Shown here one piece after another: positions 41,733 to 50,355 of a DNA stretch of 64,000 nt (positions within the stretch are counted from its first letter, which is position 1; each line of letters starts with the position of its first letter). The stretch covers positions 248,001 through 312,000 of the forward strand of contig NZ_FTNQ01000001.1 of NCBI RefSeq assembly GCF_900156455.1, in the 5' to 3' direction. The DNA is from Microbacterium sp. RURRCA19A. Its GTDB lineage: Bacteria; Actinomycetota; Actinomycetes; Actinomycetales; Microbacteriaceae. Made by a program: the position numbers and the translations under genes. The notes beneath the pieces were generated by a model. That model was not told the DNA's origin, did no database searches, and saw only the letters and a list, made by a program, of their open reading frames with translations.

Positions 41733-43225
41733 TCGGCGAGAACGCGGACTTCGTGCGGGCCGTGCGCGTCGCGGGGCCCGGACGGGAGTTCCTGCCGACG
41801 CCCGACGAGCCCGTCGACCTCGTGCTCGCCGGTGGGCGCATCCTCGACATCGCCCCCACGGGCAACCTGCGTCCGCGCGGGCGCGTGGTGGACGGCGACG
41901 GCGGATGGCTGCTCCCGGGGCTGTGGGACCACCACGTGCACGTCGTGCAGTGGGCGCTCACGGCCGGCCGCGTCGCGCTCGGCGGCGTCGGATCGGCGCG
42001 CGAGGCCGCGACACGGATGTCGGGCATCGCGGCGAGCGACGACCGTCGCATCGGAGTCGGGTTCCGCGACGGGCTGTGGCCCGACGAGCCGACGCTCGCC
42101 CTGTTGGATGCCACGACCGGCGAAGTCCCGACCTACCTCGTGAACGCCGACGTGCACAGCGTGTGGATGAACTCCGCCGCGTTCCGGCGCGAGGGCTTCG
42201 AGCCGACGGCATCCGGTGTCCTGCGCGAAGAGGATGCGTTCGAGATCTCGCGTCGGCTGAACGCGGTCGACGCCGAGCGGGGCGATCGCGCCGTCGAGCG
42301 GATGGCGCGCGCCGCCGCGGCGCGGGGACTCGTCGGGCTCGTCGACCTCGACATGACGTGGAACGACGAACCGTGGCAGCGGCGCGTCGCCCGGGGCTTC
42401 GACGCGCTGCGGGTGTCGTACGGCACATACCCGCAGGACCTCGACCGCGCGATCGCCGAGGGCCTCCGCACCGGCGACCCCGTGCGAGGGGCTACCACCG
42501 ACCTCGTGCGGGTGGGGCCGCTCAAGGCCATCACCGACGGCTCGCTGGGCACACGCACCGCCGCGTGCGCCCACCACTACCCGGGCGAGGTCGACAACCA
42601 CGGGCTGCTGACCATCCCGCCCGACGAGCTCGTCGACCTCATGACGCGCGCGACCGCGGCGGGCGTGGAGTGCGCGATCCACGCGATCGGCGACGTCGCG
42701 AACGCGCACGCCCTCGACGCGTACGCGCTCACCGGTGCCGTCGGCACGATCGAGCACGCGCAGCTGGTCGCCCACGCCGACATCCCGCGCTTCGCGCGGC
42801 TGGGGGTGTCCGCGAGCGTGCAGCCCGAGCACGCACTCGACGATCGCGACATGACGGATGCCATCTGGGCCCAGCAGTCCGCCCAGCCGTACCCGCTGAG
42901 AGCCCTCGCCGACAGCGGCGCGAACCTCCTCTTCGGGTCCGACGCCCCGGTGGCGCCTCTCGACCCGTGGGCGGCGATCGCCTCCGCGGTGTTCCGCACG
43001 CGCGACGGTCGTGACGCGTGGCAGCCGCACCAGCGGGTCGACATCGACACCGCGATCGCGGCATCCACCGCCGGCGGCTCCACCTCTCCGTCGGAGATCG
43101 CCCCCGGTGCCCGCGCGGACCTGGTGATCGTCGAGGCGGATCCGCGCACCGCCGACGAGCAGGCCCTGCGCGCGATGTCCGTGCGCACGACGCTGCTCGC
43201 CGGCCGCGTCACGCACGCGTCCTGA
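41729..43225 (+). CDS. Amidohydrolase of the YtcJ type
   Basis: This 498-residue metal-dependent hydrolase has the N-terminal composite domain DLVLAGGRILDIAPTG and the first metal motif LLPGLWDHHVHVVQ. A further metal histidine lies in AIHAIGDVANAHA, and the catalytic aspartate in LFGSDAPVAPLDPW. The C-terminal beta part ends in LVIVEADP and LLAGRVT. No signal peptide is seen. The substrate (amide, urea or cyclic) cannot be deduced. It is coupled to paiB. Confidence 0.87.
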   Translation: MIGENADFVRAVRVAGPGREFLPTPDEPVDLVLAGGRILDIAPTGNLRPRGRVVDGDGGWLLPGLWDHHVHVVQWALTAGRVALGGVGSAREAATRMSGIAASDDRRIGVGFRDGLWPDEPTLALLDATTGEVPTYLVNADVHSVWMNSAAFRREGFEPTASGVLREEDAFEISRRLNAVDAERGDRAVERMARAAAARGLVGLVDLDMTWNDEPWQRRVARGFDALRVSYGTYPQDLDRAIAEGLRTGDPVRGATTDLVRVGPLKAITDGSLGTRTAACAHHYPGEVDNHGLLTIPPDELVDLMTRATAAGVECAIHAIGDVANAHALDAYALTGAVGTIEHAQLVAHADIPRFARLGVSASVQPEHALDDRDMTDAIWAQQSAQPYPLRALADSGANLLFGSDAPVAPLDPWAAIASAVFRTRDGRDAWQPHQRVDIDTAIAASTAGGSTSPSEIAPGARADLVIVEADPRTADEQALRAMSVRTTLLAGRVTHAS

Positions 43226-43239
43226 CGCCTTCCACGGGA

Positions 43240-43269
43240 AAGGGGGCGACGCCGAAGCGCCGCCCCCTT
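43240..43269. terminator. Terminator between the amidohydrolase gene and dps
   Basis: 9-bp perfect arms (43240-43248, 43261-43269), between convergent genes. Confidence 0.7.
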
Positions 43270-43284
43270 CTCAGAATCCGAGAC

Positions 43285-43770
43285 TCAGGCCGCGAGGTGC
43301 GCGAAGAGGAACCAGCGGTCCTTGTCCAGGCCGCGCTTGATCTCGATCGCGACGTCCTGGCTGGTGAGGTCGGTCTCGTCGAGACCGTCGATCGCGGTCT
43401 GGATGTCGACCAGCACGGCGTCGATGTCGGCGATCACGGCGTTGATGATGACGTCGGACTGCGCGAATCCGGCGGGGACCGCGGTCTCCTTGGCCTTCGC
43501 CGCCACGGTCGCGAGACGCGAGTCGACCGGCAGGCCGAGGGCGACGATGCGCTCCGCGGCGAGGTCGGCCCAGTCCTGCGCGTGCGCGACGACGGAGTCG
43601 AGCAGCTCGTGCACGCCGATGAAGTTGGCGCCGCGGACGTGCCAGTGGGCCTGCTTGCCGTTGACGACGAGGGCTTCGAGGCCGAGGACGATCGGCGAGA
43701 GGAACTGCGCGGTGCTGGAGGCCATGGTCGAGTCGACGGTGGTGGCGGCGGGCGTCTGAACGGTGCTCAT
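43285..43770 (-). CDS. dps: Dps-like ferritin
   Basis: This 161-residue four-helix protein forms a 12-mer shell that oxidises Fe2+ with peroxide and can bind DNA. The inter-subunit ferroxidase region KQAHWHVRGANFIGVHELLD (His42, His44) and the second half AQDWADLAAERI are present. The N-terminal 22 residues are Thr/Ser/Ala-rich without the lysines used for DNA binding in E. coli Dps. AGGAGA precedes ATG 43770. TTGCGG/TAGCGT (16-bp spacing) near 43810-43840 fit as its promoter, with iron-box-like sites upstream. Confidence 0.92.
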   Translation of the reverse strand: MSTVQTPAATTVDSTMASSTAQFLSPIVLGLEALVVNGKQAHWHVRGANFIGVHELLDSVVAHAQDWADLAAERIVALGLPVDSRLATVAAKAKETAVPAGFAQSDVIINAVIADIDAVLVDIQTAIDGLDETDLTSQDVAIEIKRGLDKDRWFLFAHLAA

Positions 43771-43844
43771 GAGATCTCCTGGATGTTGTGCCGAAGTCGT
43801 TCTGACAGCAACGCTACTCACGCCGGAACATTCCGCAAGCAAGA

Positions 43845-43888
43845 TGAGGCTCGGCTAAATCCCTGATAGATAGGCAATCCTCACCTCA
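43845..43888. promoter_or_regulatory. Two DtxR/IdeR-type iron-box candidates
   Basis: 43870-43888 (ATAGGCAATCCTCACCTCA) matches 13 of 19 positions of the IdeR/DtxR consensus TTAGGTTAGCCTAACCTAA. 43845-43863 matches 10 of 19. They lie upstream of the dps -35, and the better site covers the -35 region of the divergent carbonic anhydrase gene. Confidence 0.55.
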
Positions 43889-43910
43889 TCTCAGCCGGTA
43901 TTCTCGCGAC

Positions 43911-44450
43911 ATGACGATCGCCTCCGACGCCTCCGTGCTCGCCCTTACCGACGCCTCACCCGACGTGCACGAGACCGCATTCGTGGCATCCGGGGCCCGA
44001 GTGATCGGCGCGGTCACGCTGAGCGAGGGATCGAGCGTCTGGTACAACGCCGTCGTGCGCGGCGACAGTGCCGCGATCGCACTGGGCCCGCGCAGCAACC
44101 TGCAGGACAACGTCTCGGTGCATGTCGACCGCGGCCGTCCCGTGACGATCGGCGCCGACGTGTCGGTGGGACACAACGCCGTCGTGCACGGCTGCACGAT
44201 CGGGGACGGGTCCCTGATCGGCATGGGGAGCGTCGTCCTGTCGGGCGCCGAGATCGGCCCCGGATGCCTCGTGGCCGGGGGAGCGGTCGTGCTCGAGGGC
44301 ACCGTGGTCCCGGAGGGATCGCTCGTCGCCGGGGTTCCCGCCAAGGTGCGGCGCGCGTTGACGCCGGAGGAACGGGAAGGCATCCTGCGGAACGCGCAGA
44401 CGTACCTCGCGCATGTCGAGCGGCACGCCTCCGCCGCGCCCGCCGACTGA
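43911..44450 (+). CDS. Gamma-carbonic-anhydrase-like hexapeptide protein
   Basis: This 179-residue protein has a left-handed beta-helix of hexapeptide repeats (VIGAVTL, VGHNAVVHGCTIGDGSLIGMG, LVAGGAVVLEGTVV). Metal-ligand histidines lie in NVSVHVD and VGHNAVVHGC. A C-terminal helix packs on the helix of repeats. It belongs to the YrdA/PaaY/CaiE group of gamma-class proteins, which may hydrate CO2 or act as acyl-transfer accessories. ATG 43911 follows TATTCT (43899-43904) by 6 nt. Confidence 0.88.
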   Translation: MTIASDASVLALTDASPDVHETAFVASGARVIGAVTLSEGSSVWYNAVVRGDSAAIALGPRSNLQDNVSVHVDRGRPVTIGADVSVGHNAVVHGCTIGDGSLIGMGSVVLSGAEIGPGCLVAGGAVVLEGTVVPEGSLVAGVPAKVRRALTPEEREGILRNAQTYLAHVERHASAAPAD

Positions 44451-44481
44451 TGCAGGCACCGGGCCGCCCGGCCGGAACCGG

Positions 44482-46140
44482 TCAGGATGCGGCGGGCACC
44501 TCGTCGACATAGATCGGCTCGGTGCCGACCGAGATCCTGGATGTGCCCGGAGCGAGCGGTGCTCCCACCGCCTCACCGGTCAACGATGAGACGGTCGTGC
44601 GATAGCCGGACCGCGCCGTGACGGAAACGGTGGCCGCACCGGTGGTGGTGTCCGCGTACGGCGCATCGCGCCAAAGGATGCGTCGTTGGGTTCCGGTGCC
44701 ATCGACGAAGGTGTACATCCACACGTCGGAGCCGAGCGATTGGCGGGAGCTGAAGCGATAGCCCTCGAGCTGCCGCATCAGGTATCCCGCGGCGGCGGCA
44801 CTCTGCTTCGGTTGGAAGGCCGCGACCGTGTCGGTCGGTTGGCGGTACAGCCCGAAGTTGTCTTCGGTCTCATCCGGCCGGCTGCCGTCGTCGACGCCGT
44901 CGTACCAGACCGTCTGCACCACGGCCGGGTTCGACCGCAGCCCGGCGAAGATCTTCACCAGCGCGGTCGCCGCCTGCTCTTCGGTCTGCACCCTCGCGAT
45001 GTTGCCGCTGCGGGCCGTCGAGGTGGTGTTCGAGACACCGATCTCGCTCACGATGATCGGTTTGGACACCCCGCCGTTGCGTCTCTTCACCAGCGCGTCC
45101 AAAGCGGTGACGCCGGCGAGCGTGGTGTCGAGGTCGCGGGCGTACCCGTGGGTCGAAAGCATGTCGCAGTACCGCAGTCCACCGGCGTCGATGAAATCGG
45201 TGAACCAGGGCAGGGGAGTGCCGGAGGTGTTCCCCGCGACGATCTTCACCTGCGGGTGGCGTGCCTTGACGCCCTTGTACACGGCCTTGACGAGCGTCGC
45301 ATAGCAGTCACCGCTCTGACAGTCGCTCGTGTTGCGCTGCGGGCGATTGAACTCGTTCCACACCTCGACCTTGTCGATCTGCGGGTCCGCGTCGAGGACG
45401 GTGTTGATGTAGTCGACGTAGCCCTGACGCCCCTCGGGCGTGGTGGGGGGAGAAAGATTCTCCTTCATGTCGTCGGGGTACGCGACGGGGTTCCCGTACC
45501 CGGCGACGAACAGCATCTTCATCCCGTTGTCCTGGGTGACGGTGTGCAGATCCTCCGCGTGCGGCGGGATCGCCCGTTCGCCGCGCACGCGCTCGACGCT
45601 CATCCACGACGTCTCGTCGCGAACCTCGCGGAACCCGAGACCTCGCAGCAACGACGCGGTGGCGTCGACGGGCCAGGTCCCGGCGGCGAAGGACGACTTG
45701 CCCCAGTGGGTCGCGACGGAGAAGAACCGGTCGGTCGCGTCCGGGGCCGGGTTGACAAGGAAGTTCACGCTGAGGGTGTCACGATCGTCGGCGAGATCGA
45801 GAGTGTAGAACCCGTCGGCGGGTACGGGGGGATCGAGCGCGGCGTCAGGGCCGCCGGAGGCCTGGCCGGTTGCGATCTGCTCCCCGGAGCGGGAACGAAG
45901 CGTCCACGTGACGGCGCCGTGCGAGTTGCCGAGCACGATCCGGACATCGGATGCCGATGAGAACAGCAGTGACGGACTGGTCACCGACAGGGGACCCGGG
46001 CCGGACCGCAGGACCAGTAGGACCGCGGTGGCCGAGATGGCCACCAGCGCGACCACGAGGATGATGACCACGGTTCGCCTCGCCCTCAATGATCGCGCCA
46101 CGGAACCCCTCTCGTCGGCGTCACGATAACCCAGCGACAT
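44482..46140 (-). CDS. Membrane-anchored clan GH-A glycoside hydrolase
   Basis: This protein of about 552 residues has one N-terminal membrane helix (VVIILVVALVAISATAVLLVL, about 25-45) with the rest outside. A beta-sandwich region (about 50-135) precedes a TIM barrel. The acid/base candidate lies in VWNEFNRPQ (Glu near 262) and the nucleophile candidate in IIVSEIGVS (near 363). A C-terminal beta domain ends in EPIYVDEVP. The layout resembles GH39/GH5-type enzymes on surface polysaccharides. The polymer is unknown. ATG 46140 or GTG 46149 could be the start. Confidence 0.8.
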   Translation of the reverse strand: MSLGYRDADERGSVARSLRARRTVVIILVVALVAISATAVLLVLRSGPGPLSVTSPSLLFSSASDVRIVLGNSHGAVTWTLRSRSGEQIATGQASGGPDAALDPPVPADGFYTLDLADDRDTLSVNFLVNPAPDATDRFFSVATHWGKSSFAAGTWPVDATASLLRGLGFREVRDETSWMSVERVRGERAIPPHAEDLHTVTQDNGMKMLFVAGYGNPVAYPDDMKENLSPPTTPEGRQGYVDYINTVLDADPQIDKVEVWNEFNRPQRNTSDCQSGDCYATLVKAVYKGVKARHPQVKIVAGNTSGTPLPWFTDFIDAGGLRYCDMLSTHGYARDLDTTLAGVTALDALVKRRNGGVSKPIIVSEIGVSNTTSTARSGNIARVQTEEQAATALVKIFAGLRSNPAVVQTVWYDGVDDGSRPDETEDNFGLYRQPTDTVAAFQPKQSAAAAGYLMRQLEGYRFSSRQSLGSDVWMYTFVDGTGTQRRILWRDAPYADTTTGAATVSVTARSGYRTTVSSLTGEAVGAPLAPGTSRISVGTEPIYVDEVPAAS

Positions 46141-46172
46141 GACGGTCACATGTCCGTTCCCTACGGCGCAGG

Positions 46173-47141
46173 TCAGAACTGCGCGGAGACGTCTCGACGC
46201 ACGAGCCGCGGCACCACCTGCACGAGCACGACCATGCCGACCAGCTCGACGAGCGTCTGCGTCACGATCGCGGCGGCGGCGAGAGAGAGCGGCTCCGGCA
46301 GGGCCAGCGCCAGGGGCAACACGACGAGGGAGTTGCGCGTGGCGCCCGAGAACACCGTGGCGCGGGAAGTCGCGGCGTCCTGTCGGAACACGCGGGCGAC
46401 CAGGATGGCGAGCATCGGTGCGACCACGAGGAAGACGACGTAGAGGGGGACGACGGGGAGCAGCGCGCCCGCGTGCGCGCGGACCGTCTCGATCTGCGCG
46501 CCGAAGATCACCGCGAGGGTGAGTGCGAGGAGCGGCACCATGGCGGCATCCATCGTCCGTTCGACGACCCGGGCCGCACGGAACCGGCGGGCGGCCGTCT
46601 GCATCACGGCCGCGAGACCCATCGGGAGCGCGATGAAGAGCAGGAACGCGACGACGAACGGTTCGATCTCGACCGTGTCGAGGATCGCCGGCCCCGCGAA
46701 GAGACCGAGATAGACGGGCAGCAGTGCCAGCTGCGCGAGCATGAGCACCGGGGACACGGCCAGCAGGCGGGATGCCTCGCCGCCCGCCAGGCGGGTGAAA
46801 ACGACCACGTAGTCGATGCAGGGCGTGAGAAGGACCAGCAGGACGCCCACGAGGAGAGCGCGATCGTGGGTGACGAAGCGCGACAGCCCGAACACCAAGA
46901 CGGGTACCAGCAGGAAGTTCAGGACGAGAACCGCGCCGAGGAATCGCACGTCCTTCAGGGCGCGCCCGATCGTCGCGAACGGGACCGCCAGGAACGTCGC
47001 GAACAGCAGCACCATCAACGCGGGAGTGACCAGCACCTCCAGGAACGCCGAGCTCCACGGCGCCAGGAGACCGATCACGGCGCCCGCCATCATCGCCCCG
47101 ATGTAGACCGGGATCTGCCAGCGGTTCACCCACGCGATCAT
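46173..47141 (-). CDS. SBF-family transporter (arsenite/bile-acid symporter superfamily)
   Basis: This 322-residue membrane protein has about ten helices and the SBF/ACR3 layout. VLLTPCIDYVVVFTRLAGGEA recalls the cysteine-bearing loop of ACR3 arsenite pumps, and VFSGATRNSLVVLPLALALP is the second crossover region. Homologues are often called arsenic resistance protein, but no arsR or arsC gene is near, so the substrate is open. ATG 47141 lies 7 nt after TAGGCT (47154-47149). Confidence 0.83.
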   Translation of the reverse strand: MIAWVNRWQIPVYIGAMMAGAVIGLLAPWSSAFLEVLVTPALMVLLFATFLAVPFATIGRALKDVRFLGAVLVLNFLLVPVLVFGLSRFVTHDRALLVGVLLVLLTPCIDYVVVFTRLAGGEASRLLAVSPVLMLAQLALLPVYLGLFAGPAILDTVEIEPFVVAFLLFIALPMGLAAVMQTAARRFRAARVVERTMDAAMVPLLALTLAVIFGAQIETVRAHAGALLPVVPLYVVFLVVAPMLAILVARVFRQDAATSRATVFSGATRNSLVVLPLALALPEPLSLAAAAIVTQTLVELVGMVVLVQVVPRLVRRDVSAQF

Positions 47142-47286
47142 CGGGACGAGCCTACGGTCACACGGAACGCGGGCGCCGCTCGTCGTGGTGAGCGAGCCCT
47201 CGCGTAGCGTGGAGGGACACCCCGACCGCACGCGTCGTCGTGCGCGCCGGGGAGCACTCGCCCGTCGACCGAAGGATCATCCCCCC

Positions 47287-47643
47287 GTGATCATCGCCAT
47301 CAGCACCGCCGTCCCCCTGCTCCTGGCGGGACTACTCGTCCAATGGGCGGCCTACCGGTCCGCGCGAGGGACGTTGCCCCTGAACTTCTGGATCGGCATC
47401 AGGACGAGCGCGACCCTGCGCTCCGAGGACGCGTGGCGCACGGGTCACGCGGCGGCCGCCGTACCGATCTCGGTCGGGGGCGTCGGGCTCATCGTCGCGG
47501 CCGCCGCGGCGTTGTTCCTCGGCGAACAGGCGATCGTCGCCGCGATGTTCGGCTGCGCGTGGATCGTCGTCTGGCTCATCGTCGCGTCCGACGTCGCGGG
47601 GAAGGCCGCCGCGACGGTCGGGGAAGATCCCGCGCGCAGCTGA
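47287..47643 (+). CDS. SdpI-family membrane protein
   Basis: This 118-residue protein has three hydrophobic segments (about 2-18, 55-78, 82-104). Between the first two is the SdpI motif NFWIGIRTSATLRSEDAWRTGH. SdpI is the immunity protein to the SDP toxin in Bacillus. Small actinobacterial members have unknown roles, and no toxin gene is visible here. GTG 47287 has AAGGA about 11 nt upstream, a somewhat long spacing. Confidence 0.82.
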   Translation: MIIAISTAVPLLLAGLLVQWAAYRSARGTLPLNFWIGIRTSATLRSEDAWRTGHAAAAVPISVGGVGLIVAAAAALFLGEQAIVAAMFGCAWIVVWLIVASDVAGKAAATVGEDPARS

Positions 47644-47651
47644 ACGAGAAG

Positions 47652-47725
47652 TGGAGGGGATGACGGGAATCGAACCCGCACCATCAGTTTGGAAGACTGA
47701 GGCTCTACCATTGAGCTACATCCCC
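47652..47725 (-). tRNA. tRNA-Gly (TCC)
   Basis: Acceptor GGGGATG/CATCCCC, D arm GCTC...GAGC, anticodon loop CTTCCAA, T arm GCGGG-TTCGATT-CCCGT; CCA encoded. Confidence 0.95.
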
Positions 47726-48000
47726 GCGGCGGCGAACCGCAGCGTCGACCACTCTACTTCACGTCCGCCGGTGTCACCGACACCCGCGTCGCCGGAACAG
47801 GGGATGTGACCGCAACAGGACGATCGGTGAGCCGGCAGGCCTGTTCTCGGACGATCGCCTGTTCTCGCGTGTCGCCGCGCCCCGTATCTCGCGCTCGTTC
47901 CCCGGGTCATGGCATCCGGACGACTCTCAGACCGGCCCCCTCACCTCGATCGACTAGACTTCCAGGGGTCGTTTCGTCGAACGCGTCCTGCGCGTCGCCC

Positions 48001-48074
48001 CGGGGCGTAGCTCAGCTTGGTAGAGCGCCCGCTTTGGGAGCGGGAGGCCGCAGGTTCAAATCCTGTCGCCCCGA
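48001..48074 (+). tRNA. tRNA-Pro (TGG)
   Basis: Acceptor CGGGGCG/CGCCCCG, D arm GCTC...GAGC, anticodon stem CCCGC/GCGGG with loop TTTGGGA, T arm with GGTTCAAAT; no encoded CCA. TAGACT (47955-47960) is a likely -10, giving a short 5' leader to be trimmed. The tig gene begins 73 nt downstream and may share the transcript. Confidence 0.95.
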
Positions 48075-48147
48075 CGCAACGGCCCCACAGACCACAGGCC
48101 TAGCCGGCCCCCGCGTGCGCGCGGGCCACACGAGGAGAACACACCGC

Positions 48148-49605
48148 ATGGTCAACAGCACCGTCGAGAAGCTCAGCCCGACCCGGGTCAAGCTCCACAT
48201 CACGGTCTCGCCCGAAGAGCTCAAGCCGAGCATCGCGCACGCCTACGAGCACATCGCGCAGGACGTGCAGATCCCCGGCTTCCGCAAGGGCAAGGTGCCC
48301 GCGCCGATCATCGACCAGCGCATCGGCCGCGGCGCCGTCATCGAGCACGCCGTCAACGAGGGTCTCGACGGGTTCTACCGCCAGGCCGTCGAAGACCAGG
48401 AGCTCCGCGTCATCGGCCGTCCGAGCGCCGAGATCGTCGAGGTTCCCGACATCAAGGACTTCTCGGGCGATCTGATCGTCGACGTCGAGGTCGACGTCCG
48501 CCCCGAGTTCGACCTGCCCGCGTACGACAGCATCACGGTCACCGTCGACGCCGTCGAGACCGACGACGCGGCCGTGGACGCCGAGCTCGACCGCCTGCGC
48601 GCCCGCTTCGGCACGCTCGTGACGGTCGACCGTCCCGCCGCCAAGGGCGACTTCGTCGAGCTCGACCTCGTCGCCACGATCGACGGCAACGAGATCGACC
48701 GCGCCGAGGGCGTGTCCTACGAGGTCGGCTCCGGCGAGCTGCTCGAGGGCATCGACGAGGCGATCGACTCGCTCACCGCCGACGAGCAGACCACGTTCCG
48801 CTCGAAGCTGGTCGGTGGCGAGCACGCCGGCGAAGAGGCCGAGGTCTCCGTCACGATCACGGCCGTCAAGGAGCGCGAGCTGCCCGACGCCGACGACGAC
48901 TTCGCCCAGATGGCATCCGAGTTCGACACGATCGCCGAGCTGCGCGAGTCACTCGTGGAGCGCGTGTCGCAGCAGTCGGTGTTCACGCAGGGTGCCGCCG
49001 CGCGCGACAAGTTCGTCGAGGCTCTCATCGAGGCCATCGAGATCCCCGTGCCGCCGCAGCTCATCGAGGACGAGGTGCACACGCACCTCGAGGGCGAGAA
49101 CCGTCTCGAGGACGACGTGCACCGCGCCGAGGTCACCGAGGCGAGCGAGAAGCAGTTCCGCACCCAGATGATCCTCGACAAGATCGCCGAAGACGCCAAC
49201 GTCCAGGTCTCGCAGGACGAGCTGACGCAGTACCTCATCCAGTCGGCCGCGCAGTACGGCATGGCTCCGCAGGACTTCGTCAACGCGCTGCAGCAGGGCA
49301 ACCAGCTGCCCGCCATGGTCGGCGAGGTCGCCCGTAACAAGGCTCTCGCGATCGCGCTCGGCAAGGTCACCGTCGTCGACACCAACGGCAAGCCCGTCGA
49401 TCTGACCGGTTTCGTCGCCGTCGAGGGCGAAGAGCCCACCGACGCCGAGGAAGAGGTCGTCGAAGAGGCGCAGGAGATCGCCGACGCCGCCGCGGACGCG
49501 GACGCCGTCGTCGAGGCCGAGGAGGCTCCCGCCGAGGAGGCGCCGAAGAAGGCGCCCGCCAAGAAGCGCGCTCCCGCGAAGAAGAAGGCCGCCGACAGCG
49601 AGTAA
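48148..49605 (+). CDS. tig: Trigger factor
   Basis: Trigger factor (485 residues) is the ribosome-bound chaperone and prolyl isomerase. The ribosome-docking signature [12 protein letters not shown] (about 42-53), the FKBP domain (about 155-240) and the C-terminal helical arms (to about 430) are complete. A long Ala/Glu/Lys-rich disordered tail of about 55 residues follows, ending in [15 protein letters not shown]; such tails are common in actinobacteria. GAGGAGA lies 9 nt before the ATG. clpP1, clpP2 and clpX follow within 2.3 kb, the usual chaperone-protease neighbourhood. Confidence 0.96.
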   Translation: MVNSTVEKLSPTRVKLHITVSPEELKPSIAHAYEHIAQDVQIPGFRKGKVPAPIIDQRIGRGAVIEHAVNEGLDGFYRQAVEDQELRVIGRPSAEIVEVPDIKDFSGDLIVDVEVDVRPEFDLPAYDSITVTVDAVETDDAAVDAELDRLRARFGTLVTVDRPAAKGDFVELDLVATIDGNEIDRAEGVSYEVGSGELLEGIDEAIDSLTADEQTTFRSKLVGGEHAGEEAEVSVTITAVKERELPDADDDFAQMASEFDTIAELRESLVERVSQQSVFTQGAAARDKFVEALIEAIEIPVPPQLIEDEVHTHLEGENRLEDDVHRAEVTEASEKQFRTQMILDKIAEDANVQVSQDELTQYLIQSAAQYGMAPQDFVNALQQGNQLPAMVGEVARNKALAIALGKVTVVDTNGKPVDLTGFVAVEGEEPTDAEEEVVEEAQEIADAAADADAVVEAEEAPAEEAPKKAPAKKRAPAKKKAADSE

Positions 49606-49622
49606 GACGCGCCCGGTTCGCG

Positions 49623-49658
49623 AACAGGGGGTGGATGCCATGGCATCCACCCCCTGTT
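49623..49658 (+). terminator. Terminator of tig
   Basis: Perfect 36-bp palindrome centred on CCATGG, with GGATGCC and GGCATCC as its inner arms, followed by TT. The clearest intrinsic terminator in the window. Confidence 0.92.
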
Positions 49659-49680
49659 TTCGTCACTGCCTCGGCGACTG

Positions 49681-49733
49681 AGTGTCCAAGACACGCCGAT
49701 CCGATGAGCGCCGAACGGCGTGTCTTGGACACT
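49681..49733. repeat. 18-bp perfect inverted repeat with nested dyads
   Basis: Arms 49681-49698 and 49716-49733 (AGTGTCCAAGACACGCCG and its complement) enclose 17 nt. Each arm itself contains GTGTC-3 nt-GACAC, so there are two nested palindromes. It lies between the tig terminator and the TPR gene. Confidence 0.75.
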
Positions 49734-49788
49734 GAACTGATCGCGGCCGACGCACATGCCGCACAGCACAAGACCGGGGAGGACAGAC

Positions 49789-50277
49789 ATGGACGACTGG
49801 CAGGACCGCGTCGACGCGGTGTGGGACGACGAGAGCCTGACCGACGAGCAGGTCGTCGAACGGATCGACGCGCTGGCCGGCGAGCGGCCCGAGGACGACG
49901 CCGTCGCCCTCTTCGAACGCGCCGGCGCCCGAGACTCCGCGGGGCTCGAAGCCGAGGCCGAGCTGCTCTACCGTCGCGCGCTCGACGGCGGTCTCGACGA
50001 CGAGCGTCGCACCCGCGCGACGATCCAGCTGGCCAGCACGATCCGCAATCTCGGAAAGGTCGACGAAGCGCTGGCGATGCTCCGCGCGGAGTACGAGACC
50101 GAGCCCCGAGGCCCGCTCCACGACGAAGCCGCGGCCTTCTACGCCCTCGCGCTGGTGTCGTCGGGAGAGGCCGCGCGGGCGGCATCCATTGCTCTCGAGA
50201 CCCTCGCTCCGCACCTGTCGCGGTACACCCGGTCGGTGACCGGCTACGCCCGCGAGATCGCGGACGGACACGCCTGA
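49789..50277 (+). CDS. Tetratricopeptide-repeat protein
   Basis: This 162-residue soluble helical protein has four or five helix pairs. The TPR character shows in AEAELLYRRALDGGL, ATIQLASTIRNLGKVDEAL and DEAAAFYALALVSSGEAARA. It lacks a signal or enzyme domain and is probably a small scaffold of the TPR_5 kind. GGGGAGGA lies about 7 nt before the ATG. It lies 79 bp before clpP1 on the same strand. A link to proteolysis is only suggested by position. Confidence 0.8.
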   Translation: MDDWQDRVDAVWDDESLTDEQVVERIDALAGERPEDDAVALFERAGARDSAGLEAEAELLYRRALDGGLDDERRTRATIQLASTIRNLGKVDEALAMLRAEYETEPRGPLHDEAAAFYALALVSSGEAARAASIALETLAPHLSRYTRSVTGYAREIADGHA

Positions 50278-50320
50278 TCCGCCCGCGGCGAACACGGCGA
50301 CCCGCCCCGAACCGCGCCGG

Positions 50321-50326
50321 TAGATT
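50321..50326 (+). promoter_or_regulatory. Putative -10 box of clpP1P2
   Basis: TAGATT, 29 bp before the clpP1 ATG, leaving a short leader with the Shine-Dalgarno GGAAGAGGAG. Confidence 0.55.
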
Positions 50327-50355
50327 CGTTGCAGATCACCGGAAGAGGAGCACCA

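Noticed and set aside
46141..47133. Extension of the glycoside hydrolase frame over the SBF transporter gene
   Set aside because: The other frame encodes a clean multi-helix transporter; the extension is Arg/Gly-rich nonsense.
46173..47141. Firm naming of the SBF transporter as an arsenite pump
   Set aside because: The cysteine-bearing loop is suggestive, but no arsenic genes surround it.
47287..47643. Reading the SdpI-like gene as bacteriocin immunity
   Set aside because: No toxin or export gene is nearby; the family is broad and mostly of unknown role.
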